NCBI GenBank assembly: GCA_013215655.1
Contig: JABSOX010000017.1
Coordinates: 1-64,000 of the forward strand
From: Colwellia sp.
GTDB lineage: Bacteria; Pseudomonadota; Gammaproteobacteria; Enterobacterales; Alteromonadaceae
DNA: 64,000 nucleotides
Reading direction: 5' to 3'
Positions 44,961 through 53,853 of this stretch are shown piece after piece. The number at the start of each line of letters is the position of its first letter. The first letter of the stretch is position 1. A program made the position numbers and the translations under genes. The notes beneath the pieces were generated by a model. It made no database searches. It saw only the letters and a program-made list of their open reading frames with translations, and was not told the origin of the DNA.

Positions 44961-45929
44961 ATGAAATTTATCAGGACTTTCACTAAACCATCAAAGCTAC
45001 TGCCACTACTATTCTTATTTTCCATGCAAACACTACATGCAAAAGACAGCGATTTTTTAATTAGCAATAATAAACAAATAAATGAAGTACGTTTCGATAA
45101 AGGGTTTACAGCTAAACAAAAAGAAAAAACATTTCAATGGGTAAAGTATGCCAGTAAAGCGTTAAAAGCTGTTTATGGTGAATTTCCTGTTGACTATTTT
45201 ATTACTCAAATAAAGGCCAGTCGTCGTGGTTCAGAGCCTGTACCTTGGGGGGAAGTGAATCGAGAATCACCTTCAGAAGTGGTATTAGTGATCAACAAAC
45301 ACGCCAGCCTAAAACAGCTAAAAGATGATTGGACAATCTATCATGAATTCAGCCATTTATTAATTCCGTACGATGCAGGCGACGAACGTTGGTTATCAGA
45401 AGGGCTCGCTAGCTATTACCAAAATATTTTACAGGCGCGTATTGGCATGTTTGACGAAGAAAAAATGTGGCAAAAGCTTTATGAAGGTTTTGAACGTGCT
45501 AGAAAGCAGACTAATTACCGTCAGCATAAATTAAGCTATTTAAGTGAAAATATGGAAAGTAATCATAACTATATGCGTATTTACTGGAGTGGAGCACTCT
45601 ATTGGTTAAAAGCAGATGTTGCACTTCGACAGCTAAACAACGGTAGCTCTCTTGATAATGCACTACTTAAGTTACGCCAATGTTGTTTTAGGTATCCACT
45701 GAGTGCTACAGAGATAATTCAGCAACTAGATACATTAACGAACAGCAAGGTTTTCAGTCAGCTATTTCAGCAATTTTCGACGAGTTATCAAATTCCAGCG
45801 TACAATGCCTTATTGCAATCTTTAGGTATACAACAGAGGATTGGCGACATTAGTTTAAATAACATCGCTAAATTTTCAAAAATTAGAAAAGCAATTTATC
45901 GAGATAACAACTTACTCGTTGAGGATTAG
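44961..45929 (+). CDS. secreted HExxH metallopeptidase, gluzincin-like
   Basis: 322 aa from ATG 44961 (GGA upstream). Signal peptide to about residue 27 (LLPLLFLFSMQTLHA). Zinc motif HEFSH at 128-132 with the downstream third-ligand segment RWLSEGLASYY (Glu147). The rest is helical and lacks an obvious PDZ domain. A periplasmic or outer peptidase of unknown substrate; the family is not assigned. Confidence 0.78.
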   Translation: MKFIRTFTKPSKLLPLLFLFSMQTLHAKDSDFLISNNKQINEVRFDKGFTAKQKEKTFQWVKYASKALKAVYGEFPVDYFITQIKASRRGSEPVPWGEVNRESPSEVVLVINKHASLKQLKDDWTIYHEFSHLLIPYDAGDERWLSEGLASYYQNILQARIGMFDEEKMWQKLYEGFERARKQTNYRQHKLSYLSENMESNHNYMRIYWSGALYWLKADVALRQLNNGSSLDNALLKLRQCCFRYPLSATEIIQQLDTLTNSKVFSQLFQQFSTSYQIPAYNALLQSLGIQQRIGDISLNNIAKFSKIRKAIYRDNNLLVED

Positions 45930-45932
45930 AAG

Positions 45933-46256
45933 TTAAGCTTCAATTCCCCAACCATCGTTATAACCTTTAAACTTAGTCGCAAGTTGCTCAAATTCAGCTT
46001 CTTGAGCAACAATGCCATCATAACTTGGCACCATTTTTACCGAACAATCTAAATCCCATACATTGGGAGTTTCGTCAGGATGAATAGTTAACACCATATC
46101 CGCAGCCTTCTCAGCTAAATGATCAGCCATCGCTTGTGCTTGTTCTTTACTTTCGAATAAGTGAAAAAAAACCACGTTATGTATTTGGTTTAAATCTATG
46201 CCTTCAGCCTGCATTTCAGCGAGCACTTGGCCAGTTTCATCATTTGGAAATGTCAT
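45933..46256 (-). CDS. rraB: RNase E inhibitor protein RraB
   Basis: 107 aa with the RraB pattern: TFPNDETGQVLAEMQAEGIDL at the start, VVFFHLFESKEQAQAMADHLA in the middle and ATKFKGYNDGWGIE at the end. RraB binds the RNase E scaffold and changes which transcripts it cuts. It is convergent with the metallopeptidase gene, three bases apart. Confidence 0.9.
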   Translation of the reverse strand: MTFPNDETGQVLAEMQAEGIDLNQIHNVVFFHLFESKEQAQAMADHLAEKAADMVLTIHPDETPNVWDLDCSVKMVPSYDGIVAQEAEFEQLATKFKGYNDGWGIEA

Positions 46257-46270
46257 ATTAAAATCATAAT

Positions 46271-46302
46271 AGGGTATTTATAATCGTCATTATAAACACC
46301 CT
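46271..46302. terminator. hairpin terminator between rraB and S41 peptidase
   Basis: AGGGTATTTATAAT and ATTATAAACACCCT form a long near-perfect stem with loop CGTC, downstream of the S41 peptidase gene on the minus strand. Confidence 0.6.
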
Positions 46303-46338
46303 CTAAAAGCATTAATAGTAATAATCCGCGACAAAGCT

Positions 46339-48195
46339 CTATTCAACGACAAGTTGTGCCTTTAAATACTTAATAGCTTGGTTTAATTGATGGTCTTCGC
46401 CGTTGATTATCGCCTCTCTGGTTTGTTCAACATAAATATCAGGGACTATACCAACACCAATATGCGCAGAACCATCATTTTGCCTAACTTCCATCCCTGT
46501 AAAAATCATACCGATACCGCCATTACTTGCTCCTCCTCCGGTAAACAAAAAGGTAATATTACCGTTTATACCTGATGTTGCCTCTCCCATGATTGGTACC
46601 CCAGCATTTTGTAAATAAGCGAGTGCATGTTCATTAGAGCTCTGGCTATATCGAGAAGCTAAGACAACAACGGGAACATCTATTTGTGGAGCCCTTGGCA
46701 TAATACTTTGAGGAGAGTGTGCTTTAAAAACAGCATACCGATCCGGCGCTCCTGTCCAATGCATATACATAGGTGCCGAAGAAATAGGGTTAGCAGATAA
46801 ATGCGCTAAAATATTCTGCCAGCCAAACCAACTTTCAGGATAATTTCGAAAGTCGAATACGATTGCTGAAGCGGTTGTTAATGCTGAAATTGTAGCCTCG
46901 GTATGCTCTTCTTCACTAATAGATAAATCGACATAGTGGATATCGTTCTCAAGCACTTTATGTTGCGCTGTGGCTGGTGGAACATAAGCATCTAATGCTG
47001 ATATTAAAATGTCATATAAATCACTATTAGCCGTTAACGTAATCGCATATTGTTGACCTGACGGTTTTTCTAAAGTTAATACGACTACTGTCGATTCTTC
47101 TCGGCGTAATACGTACCTTAATAACGACCAATGATTTCTTTTCAATTTTGAGCGCTGCGTATATAGAGCAAACTCTTCAACAACAGAGATAACATCTTGT
47201 CCATCAATGGTAAGCAATTGATCTCCGACATCTATGTCATCAGGTGCACTGTCCTCTTTTACGACAGCAATCGCCATTCCTTCAACCCAATCGAAACCGA
47301 CAGGTATCGTAAATTGTTCAGTAAAAGCGTTACTATTACTACCAAAATTAATATGGTTATCTTGCAATTTAGTTAATGATGCACTTAAAGTCATCATTGA
47401 TAATCGTCGTTCAGGCTCCGCACATACTTGCATTAAAACACGCAGCTCTTGCAACCAATCAACATCAACGGCATCAAAATAAGGCCAATAATTATTGATA
47501 CCCGCCCAAACTTTGCTAAAAGAAGAAAGGCAACCATATGGGTTCTCTATCGATGTCGGTATTAACCATTCTTGTGGAGCCGAAAAACTTTTTCCCTGCG
47601 GTAGAGATGTACTTAATTCAGTAGCTAAAACCAGCGGCATATCAAATATTATATTCCCATAATCAATATGGTAGCTTGTTTGTTTAGTATATGTTGCATC
47701 GGCAAGTAACTGACCATACGTTATAATGCTACGGACAGATGTATAAACATTGAGTTCTTTATCTAATCGGTCTCTATAACCGTTTTGATGCCAAACTATT
47801 ATTATATCTTCGTTCTTAAAAGTAGGTGCTTGATAATTATTTTCATTAAAAGCGACACCGGGCGCAATATCGATAAATAATGTTCTCATTGTTTCAACAA
47901 ATTCTTGTTCAGTATTCGTTAATGCCACTTCATACATGCCATAACTAATAAAAGCATCCCAATCGGTATCATAGGAACCCTGCCCCGGATAATAAAACTG
48001 CACACTGGTAGCAATACGCGCAAAAGTCATTATTCTGTCTAAATTATCGGTAAAATCGATTATTGGTAACGCTTTTGCTATAACGTCTTCAGGTACTTTT
48101 ACAACAATTGATTTCTCATTTTTGTCTTTATCCGATGAGCAGCTCATCAAAAAACAAAACATTATCGTCACAATAACCCTATTAAAATTCATCAC
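46339..48195 (-). CDS. S41 family peptidase, lipoprotein
   Basis: 618 aa. Lipoprotein signal ending LMSC. A helical N-terminal part (about 30-260) precedes a PDZ-like segment (DDIDVGDQLLTIDGQDV) and the S41 catalytic domain with IVFDFRNYPESWFGW, a Ser motif in SRYSQSSNEHALAYLQ and the closing GIVPDIYVEQT that S41 tail-specific proteases use. It likely processes proteins in the periplasm. The nearest neighbour upstream is a divergent ToxR-like regulator. Confidence 0.8.
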   Translation of the reverse strand: MMNFNRVIVTIMFCFLMSCSSDKDKNEKSIVVKVPEDVIAKALPIIDFTDNLDRIMTFARIATSVQFYYPGQGSYDTDWDAFISYGMYEVALTNTEQEFVETMRTLFIDIAPGVAFNENNYQAPTFKNEDIIIVWHQNGYRDRLDKELNVYTSVRSIITYGQLLADATYTKQTSYHIDYGNIIFDMPLVLATELSTSLPQGKSFSAPQEWLIPTSIENPYGCLSSFSKVWAGINNYWPYFDAVDVDWLQELRVLMQVCAEPERRLSMMTLSASLTKLQDNHINFGSNSNAFTEQFTIPVGFDWVEGMAIAVVKEDSAPDDIDVGDQLLTIDGQDVISVVEEFALYTQRSKLKRNHWSLLRYVLRREESTVVVLTLEKPSGQQYAITLTANSDLYDILISALDAYVPPATAQHKVLENDIHYVDLSISEEEHTEATISALTTASAIVFDFRNYPESWFGWQNILAHLSANPISSAPMYMHWTGAPDRYAVFKAHSPQSIMPRAPQIDVPVVVLASRYSQSSNEHALAYLQNAGVPIMGEATSGINGNITFLFTGGGASNGGIGMIFTGMEVRQNDGSAHIGVGIVPDIYVEQTREAIINGEDHQLNQAIKYLKAQLVVE

Positions 48196-48404
48196 GGTTC
48201 TCGCCCTATGCAGTCGTTAAAAATGAATATTCAAACAATTTATTGCTAATGGCTATAAGGGAAACATGATGAAAACGTGATTATTTATTTTATTATTATA
48301 AAAATAGATATTCGTCGCAGGTAAAAAACTGACTTGAATAACGATACAAACTGATGTAGAAATAATGTTAACAACATAATAAGAATTAGCTGTTCACATA
48401 AGTC

Positions 48405-49433
48405 ATGACAACAATATATAACCTAGGTAATACCCAAATTGATATTTCAGAAAGAAGCATTGTCATTGCTGGCGAAATTTTTTCTATTGAACCTAAAGCC
48501 AATACTTTACTGAAATTATTAATGGATAATGCTCATCAAGTGGTCAGCCGTGATGAAATACTTGAACATGTATTTCCCGGACAAGTTGTTTCTTATAGCT
48601 CAATCAATCGTTTAGTCGCTATTCTTCGTAAAGTATTTAATCACGACCCTGCAACACCAGAATATATTAAGACCATCGCAAAAGTAGGCTACAAATTACA
48701 AGTATCGGTAAATCCACTATCAACAACAATAACAACTACTGAACCATTAGAACAAAGTAAGCAAGAAGAGCCGTTGGCACAACTATCTATTTTTTCGCCA
48801 TTAAGTAAAACAAAAAAATGGCTAATAATAGCTATAACCTTTGCCATCATTGTTACTTCCTTAGTTTTTACTTTTTTACCAAAATATTATTTTAGTGACC
48901 AAGTTAGCTGTGCTGAATTACCTGATTGGGTACTTTCTGGTAGCAATACCATCGATTACATCGGCTGTTTAGATAAAAATGTTGGTCGACCTGCGCCTAG
49001 CGCTTACATTACCAATAAAATATCAAACCCCGATGGATTTACGTCATTATTGCAGGGTGGTTGGCTAGCAGAATATCGCGGTAAAAAAATTAGATTATCG
49101 ATACAAATCAAAGCAAACAATGTCATCGATTACGCAGGTTTATTTTTAAGAGCCGATAATAGCAGTAGCTCAGAGTCTCTCGCATTTATCAACTCAGGAA
49201 TTGCAGGTGATCAAATCATTAATAGCCTTGAGTGGACAGAAAAGTCTCTAATACTTGATATTCCACACGCCACTGAAAACCTTGTTTATGGTGTTTATTT
49301 AAATGGGGCTGGTGAAATTTGGCTAGATAATGTTGAATTTGAAATTCTTGGAGAGGCCGAACCAAACATACCAAGTCACCCCTCCAACCCATCGCCAACA
49401 AACCTTAACTTTGAGTCGACAAAAAATAATTAA
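48405..49433 (+). CDS. ToxR/CadC-like membrane transcription regulator
   Basis: 342 aa. Residues about 1-102 are a winged-helix OmpR-type DNA-binding domain (EPKANTLLKLLMDNAHQVVSRDEILEHVF ... SINRLVAILRKVF ... KTIAKVGYKL). One membrane helix lies at about 138-159 (KWLIIAITFAIIVTSLVF), then a periplasmic domain of unknown fold. The divergent S41 peptidase gene, 209 bp away, is the natural candidate target. Confidence 0.85.
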   Translation: MTTIYNLGNTQIDISERSIVIAGEIFSIEPKANTLLKLLMDNAHQVVSRDEILEHVFPGQVVSYSSINRLVAILRKVFNHDPATPEYIKTIAKVGYKLQVSVNPLSTTITTTEPLEQSKQEEPLAQLSIFSPLSKTKKWLIIAITFAIIVTSLVFTFLPKYYFSDQVSCAELPDWVLSGSNTIDYIGCLDKNVGRPAPSAYITNKISNPDGFTSLLQGGWLAEYRGKKIRLSIQIKANNVIDYAGLFLRADNSSSSESLAFINSGIAGDQIINSLEWTEKSLILDIPHATENLVYGVYLNGAGEIWLDNVEFEILGEAEPNIPSHPSNPSPTNLNFESTKNN

Positions 49434-49436
49434 GCG

Positions 49437-49916
49437 TTATATCTCATTAGATAAGTTTATTATTTCTGCAGAATTTAAACGAAAAATAAGAAGTTCATTA
49501 AGGCTTTTGGCGCCAATTTTTTGATAAAACTTTAATGCCGCAACATTGGTTCGTAAAGCCCACCATTCAAAACGAGCACAACTTTTTTTCCTCGCTAATT
49601 TTGCTAAATGAATAAGTACTTTTTTCCCTTGTCCCTGCCCTTGATACTCAGGTTGAATGTATAAATCATCCAAATGTAAACCACGCTTTCCTGTGGTAGT
49701 TGAAAAGGTAAAATAAAATACCGCAAAACCGCATGGTCTATTATCTTGATAACAGATAATGGCTTGTGCCTCAGGGGTATCACTAAACAAGTTGTTTTCA
49801 AGATCTTTTCTTGTGACTGACACTTCAAAAGGAAATTCTTCAACGACAGCCAATTCTTTAATAAATTGCAGGATCAGTGCTGAATTTTCTTTTTTCGCTG
49901 GTAATATTTTAAACAT
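49437..49916 (-). CDS. GNAT family N-acetyltransferase
   Basis: 159 aa GNAT fold: a middle strand GLHLDDLYIQPEYQGQGQGKKVLIHLAKLA carries the acetyl-CoA pyrophosphate loop (Q/R-x-x-G-x-G/A). It overlaps the downstream-read yaeR stop by one base (TAATG), so the two are coupled. Substrate unknown; polyamine-like or ribosomal targets are possible. Confidence 0.85.
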   Translation of the reverse strand: MFKILPAKKENSALILQFIKELAVVEEFPFEVSVTRKDLENNLFSDTPEAQAIICYQDNRPCGFAVFYFTFSTTTGKRGLHLDDLYIQPEYQGQGQGKKVLIHLAKLARKKSCARFEWWALRTNVAALKFYQKIGAKSLNELLIFRLNSAEIINLSNEI

Positions 49917-50326
49917 TAACTTCCATTTTTCTTTTCATTTAAAGGCATTTCATATAACTCCAAAGGCAAGCCATCAGGATCACTAAAGAAGGTATATTTT
50001 CTACTGGTATACTCATCAACTCTGATCGGTTCAACTTCAATACCTGCTTGTTGTAAGTACTCTGATACTTCATTGATACAGTCGACACGAAAAGCCAAAT
50101 GTCTTAGACCAAGCGCTTCAGGATAACTTGGCCTCTGAGGGCGGTTTTCAAAAGAAAATAACTCTATTTGTCCACCATCAGGTAATTTAAGATCCAACTT
50201 AAAAGAATTTCTATCCGCTCGATAATTTTCAGCAACAACTTCTAAACCAAGAATGTCGGTATAAAAGTATTTTGATTTCTCGTAATCCGAACAAATAATA
50301 GCGGCATGATGAATCCCCTTAAGCAC
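49916..50326 (-). CDS. yaeR: VOC family protein YaeR
   Basis: 136 aa single vicinal-oxygen-chelate domain. GIHHAAIICSDYEKSKYFYTDILG at the start, IELFSFENRPQRPSYPEALGLRHLAFRVDCI and DPDGLPLELYEM at the end match E. coli YaeR. His, His and Glu ligands of the metal site are visible. A glyoxalase-I-like metalloprotein; reaction not established. Confidence 0.88.
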   Translation of the reverse strand: MLKGIHHAAIICSDYEKSKYFYTDILGLEVVAENYRADRNSFKLDLKLPDGGQIELFSFENRPQRPSYPEALGLRHLAFRVDCINEVSEYLQQAGIEVEPIRVDEYTSRKYTFFSDPDGLPLELYEMPLNEKKNGS

Positions 50327-50361
50327 GATAAATCCCTCTATAGTTATTTAAATATATTACG

Positions 50362-50904
50362 TTATTCGGTGACAACAGGTTGATAATGATCAACAGCGAA
50401 ACTAAATAAAACTTTTATCATGAAAAATACGCAGACCATCAAAAACCACGTAGGTAAGGACAAATAAAGTAGTATAAAAATGCCATAACACATGAGATTA
50501 GCTGCAACAAAGCGTTGAATGACTTTACCCTTTAAAGCATTAACAAAAAATGCGGATACAATGGTATAAGACCATACTAATACAGCGATGACTAAAGGTT
50601 CAGTAAGCAACCAAGCGATAAGTAATATATGTATATGAATAGCAATAAAAACAAGTCTATTTTTCGCTCGATTCGCATAAAAAGCATTTGTACCGAAACT
50701 AAAATTAGCAATACAACCCGCCAAAACGTCAGCGATAAGTATAAAGCCAACAACGATCCGCCATAAAGGCAATTCAAAATCAGATAACGAGTAAATGATG
50801 ATGCTGCCAATTACAGCAAAAATAACGACACTGATGATCTCTACAGCAGATTGTTGCTCTCCAAAAACTTCATGGAGAAACTCAGGCATTTTAAAATACT
50901 TCAC
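50362..50904 (-). CDS. five-helix membrane protein, unknown
   Basis: 180 aa with about five predicted helices (EIISVVIFAVIGSIIIYSL, WRIVVGFILIADVLAGCIA, LVFIAIHIHILLIAWLL, VIAVLVWSYTIVSAFFV and WFLMVCVFFMIKVLFSFAV). No family recognised. Confidence 0.62.
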   Translation of the reverse strand: MKYFKMPEFLHEVFGEQQSAVEIISVVIFAVIGSIIIYSLSDFELPLWRIVVGFILIADVLAGCIANFSFGTNAFYANRAKNRLVFIAIHIHILLIAWLLTEPLVIAVLVWSYTIVSAFFVNALKGKVIQRFVAANLMCYGIFILLYLSLPTWFLMVCVFFMIKVLFSFAVDHYQPVVTE

Positions 50905-50995
50905 AATATTTCCTTATATATTCCAATACTCAAATAATAAATAACCTAAAAACTTTTAAAAATACTTATCAACAGAGAGAGGTTTAAAAAATGAT

Positions 50996-51081
50996 GTAGC
51001 AGCCATCACCATTGTCGATATTTAGTTGATATTTAGTTGATATTTAGCTGATTGTAGAACCCCTACAGTATGGGCTGCTAC
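50996..51081. repeat. inverted repeat enclosing three 11-bp tandem copies
   Basis: GTAGCAGCC (50996-51004) pairs with GGCTGCTAC (51073-51081). Between them GATATTTAGTT occurs at 51017, 51028 and 51039 (the last as GATATTTAGCT). It lies downstream of the SnoaL-like gene's stop on the minus strand. Confidence 0.65.
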
Positions 51082-51101
51082 GCTTTGCCAATTAACAGTT
51101 G

Positions 51102-51584
51102 TTAATCACTATATTTACGAACCAATGAAACTTTGCCATCTTCTAATTCAAGCACTTCCAACGTGGTATCATTTATGGTCATTTCTTGTTTAGTCTGAGG
51201 ATGAACTCCTGTAGAACTCGACTTATACTTTATAACAACAACATTAAAATCGAAGCTATAGCTCACTAATTCACTTGAATATTTAGTGTGAGCACCAAGG
51301 TAATAGTTCATCCCTTCACGCATACTGCTTTTACCATCCTCGGCACGAGTATCGTCAGAATCATAAGGATAATGTTGATGACCAACATCGTCGGTTAAAA
51401 AAGATAAATAATGTTCAATATCTTGTTTAGTTGCCGTGGGGCTTTGTGTTGCTGACCATGCATTAAAATATTCGTTAGCAAATTTTTCAGAATTGAAGTT
51501 TTGAGAACTAAGATTTTCAGCTTTTGCTGCAAAAGTTAGGCTCATTAATAAACCAATAAATAAGGATATAAGTAATTTCATCAA
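51102..51584 (-). CDS. secreted SnoaL/NTF2-like protein
   Basis: 160 aa. Signal peptide (MKLLISLFIGLLMSLTFAAKA) then a cone-shaped NTF2-like domain: FANEYFNAWSA, then FLTDDVGHQHYPY, REGMNYYLGAHTKYSS and a beta strand pair ending TTLEVLELEDGKV. No catalytic residues can be assigned. The annotated ATG may be codon 2. Confidence 0.72.
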   Translation of the reverse strand: MMKLLISLFIGLLMSLTFAAKAENLSSQNFNSEKFANEYFNAWSATQSPTATKQDIEHYLSFLTDDVGHQHYPYDSDDTRAEDGKSSMREGMNYYLGAHTKYSSELVSYSFDFNVVVIKYKSSSTGVHPQTKQEMTINDTTLEVLELEDGKVSLVRKYSD

Positions 51585-51638
51585 TACTCCAAAAAATTAA
51601 TAGGTAATAAATAACAATAAAAAATCGGCGAGTAATAT

Positions 51639-52025
51639 TTAAACATTAACCTTATATTTAAGGTCATTAACTTCATCGCCTGTGATGCCACGAAAACCCC
51701 ATTGATATGGAGCCTGCTCTTTAATAACAATTTCAATATCGATTGAGGTAATCTTTAACTGTTTTTCAATCATTACAAACATTGCTTTAATCAATTTTTT
51801 TTGCGTTTCAACTTTTCGACCCGCCATCATATTTATTTCAATGACGGTATAAGCATCTGAGCGCCCTCCGGGATAATAAAAGTCATCTTTATTCATCGGA
51901 ATAAAACGATGTGCGCGTTTATCTTCTGGCATTCCCAGTACGGATTGCATGCATTGATGAATGATATCCGACAACTCGGCTTTTATTGGATTTAACTTTT
52001 CTTTAATACCGTAAATAACGATCAT
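51639..52025 (-). CDS. tautomerase-fold protein lacking Pro1
   Basis: 128 aa with the Tautomerase_2-like pattern (MQSVLGMPEDKRAHRFI, PGGRSDAYTVIEINMMAGRK, QLKITSIDIEIVI). The first residues are MIVIYG, so the N-terminal Pro that is the catalytic base of the superfamily is missing. It overlaps the OsmC gene start by four bases. Either a non-catalytic relative or a mis-set start; no upstream Pro start fits. Confidence 0.75.
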   Translation of the reverse strand: MIVIYGIKEKLNPIKAELSDIIHQCMQSVLGMPEDKRAHRFIPMNKDDFYYPGGRSDAYTVIEINMMAGRKVETQKKLIKAMFVMIEKQLKITSIDIEIVIKEQAPYQWGFRGITGDEVNDLKYKVNV

Positions 52026-52489
52026 TCAACAATCTCAGTAACAATTTCAGTTTTTACTGAGTTTGCGATAAAACATTGTTGATGTGCTTGATGATGCATC
52101 TTTTCAAGTTGTGCCATTGTTGGCTTCTTGTCACCTGAAAATTTAACTTTAGGTCTAAGTTTAACTTTAGTCATAGCAAACTTATCATCATCATCTTTTC
52201 CCATAAATCCTACCGCTTCATCTATATATGAATCAACTACATACCTTCTTTTTGCCGCGATAGATAAAAAGAAAAGCATGTGGCAACTAGACAACGACGC
52301 AACAAAAGCTTCTTCGGGGTCAACATTTTCGGCAACCGAATAAGGCAAAGGAACAATATGAGGAGAAGATGACGCCTGCACAATGACACCGCCATCAAAT
52401 ATCCATTGATGCCCTCGACTATATTTATTATCAATGTAGTTTTCGTTATTGGCTCTTAGCCAATTAATTTTGGCAAAATATTCTGACAT
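52022..52489 (-). CDS. OsmC family peroxiredoxin-like protein
   Basis: 155 aa with GGVIVQASSSPHIVPLPYS, the first redox Cys in LSSCHMLFFLS and the second in HQQCFIANSVK. OsmC-type enzymes reduce organic hydroperoxides in the cytoplasm. It follows the GNAT gene on the same strand and precedes the tautomerase-like gene with a 4-bp overlap. Confidence 0.87.
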   Translation of the reverse strand: MSEYFAKINWLRANNENYIDNKYSRGHQWIFDGGVIVQASSSPHIVPLPYSVAENVDPEEAFVASLSSCHMLFFLSIAAKRRYVVDSYIDEAVGFMGKDDDDKFAMTKVKLRPKVKFSGDKKPTMAQLEKMHHQAHQQCFIANSVKTEIVTEIVE

Positions 52490-52502
52490 GGTGACCTACT
52501 TA

Positions 52503-52961
52503 TTACTCAATGATTTTTGACATAAAAAGACTATATGGATCTTCATCGTAATCACCAAAAGGCTCACAAAGCTGAAAACCGAATTGTTGATAAAGCTTAT
52601 GGGCGGGTACAAATGCAGCCATTGAGCCTGTTTCAAGACTCAACCTTTCATAACCACGATTTTTTGCTTGATCTAAAATATGCGTCAATAAATTTTGTGC
52701 TACACCTTTGCGAAGATGATTTCGCGAGGTGCGCATTGACTTCACCTCGCCATGTTTTTTATCTAGTTCTTTTAAAGCACCACAGCCTGCTAACTCATTA
52801 TTAATCCATAAACTCCAAAAGGTAACATTGGTTGACTCTAAAGCATTTAAATCTAGAGCATGAACACTCTCTAGCGGAGAATGTAATAACATATCTTCAT
52901 GATGTTCTTTTAATAATAAAATAACGTCATCATTTTTTAACTCACCTAGCCGAATATCCAT
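52503..52961 (-). CDS. GNAT family N-acetyltransferase
   Basis: 152 aa with the core SMRTSRNHLRKGVAQNLLTHILDQAKNRGYERLSLETG, the acetyl-CoA loop (R-x-x-G-x-A) and strand after it. FVPAHKLYQQFGFQLCEPF closes the domain as in PhnO/ElaA-like members. It leads the three-gene run with osmC and the tautomerase-like gene. Confidence 0.86.
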   Translation of the reverse strand: MDIRLGELKNDDVILLLKEHHEDMLLHSPLESVHALDLNALESTNVTFWSLWINNELAGCGALKELDKKHGEVKSMRTSRNHLRKGVAQNLLTHILDQAKNRGYERLSLETGSMAAFVPAHKLYQQFGFQLCEPFGDYDEDPYSLFMSKIIE

Positions 52962-53007
52962 TAAGATCCCTTTTATGATTTTTTTGAAAATATACGGACG
53001 AGTTTAT

Positions 53008-53184
53008 TTAATTAAACAAACTCATCAGCCAATCAAAAGTTAACACTGTGGTAAAAATTTTTAATGCAACTAAAGAGATAAATAATAAAACTAAAGCCAC
53101 TTTGAGTTTTCGGCTTTTAATATTATGCCAAAATAACAATTTGGCTTTAACTTCACTTTTTACTTCATTGATAGCTTTTTTCAT
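53008..53184 (-). CDS. small single-pass membrane protein
   Basis: About 58 aa from the ATG that begins MKKAINEVKSEVKAKLLF. One helix (VALVLLFISLVALKIFTTVLTF) after a basic amphipathic start. No family recognised; the composition favours a real small membrane protein. Confidence 0.5.
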   Translation of the reverse strand: MKKAINEVKSEVKAKLLFWHNIKSRKLKVALVLLFISLVALKIFTTVLTFDWLMSLFN

Positions 53185-53215
53185 ATCAAACAAAACAACT
53201 CATTGGTTTATTATT

Positions 53216-53614
53216 TTAATTGCTTGAGTGAATACTCAATATTGGAAATTTAGATTGCCCAAAAGAAACCGTAATCGACTGTGTTTCTTTACCTTTAAAG
53301 TTTAATTTATACTCTAATGGAGGTTGACGGCTACCATCAGCAAATAATGCTAATAAATGGTCTTGATCTAATTCTCGGCTGCCGTTAGATAAATTAGTTA
53401 ACGTAATAACACCCCAGCGTTCACCGACTTCATTACTCATTAAGACATAATTAATTATTTCAAAATCGCCCGCTTTAGGTTTAATATTTCTTTCATTCGG
53501 AAAAAACAAATTAATATTATTTGTTACAGAGCGGTCAACACTTAATACCTCTGTACTTTTGGCTTGAGCAATCCACGTAAGCGATATTAAAGCCAAAAAT
53601 AAAAATTGGGCCAA
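53216..53614 (-). CDS. secreted protein of unknown function
   Basis: About 132 aa. I start it at TTG 53614: AGGAG lies seven bases upstream and the next residues MAQFLFLALISLTWIAQA form a signal peptide. The open frame continues 13 codons farther without a ribosome-binding site. The mature chain has VGERWGVITLTNLSNGSREL and DGSRQPPLEYKLNFKGKET. No family recognised. Confidence 0.62.
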   Translation of the reverse strand: MAQFLFLALISLTWIAQAKSTEVLSVDRSVTNNINLFFPNERNIKPKAGDFEIINYVLMSNEVGERWGVITLTNLSNGSRELDQDHLLALFADGSRQPPLEYKLNFKGKETQSITVSFGQSKFPILSIHSSN

Positions 53615-53781
53615 ACTAACTTCTCCTAAAATATAATACTCAATAATGAGCAAGACTTGAACGAAGTAAAACTAAGCAGGCTGTTATCGATTTCGCTTCA
53701 ACCTTTTGTTATCTATAAACAATTTACGCATTAAAATAAGTTTAATTGCATATCCTACACATTTGTGTAGACCCAAAAATA

Positions 53782-53804
53782 AAAGCCCCGTAATACGAGG
53801 CTTT
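53782..53804 (-). terminator. terminator downstream of ssb
   Basis: AAAGCC ... GGCTTT stem with loop CCGTAATACGA, 50-70 bp after the ssb stop on the minus strand. Confidence 0.6.
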
Positions 53805-53853
53805 AGGTTCTTTAGCGTGTAAATCAAGTATACACTTTTAAGACGTGCATGAT

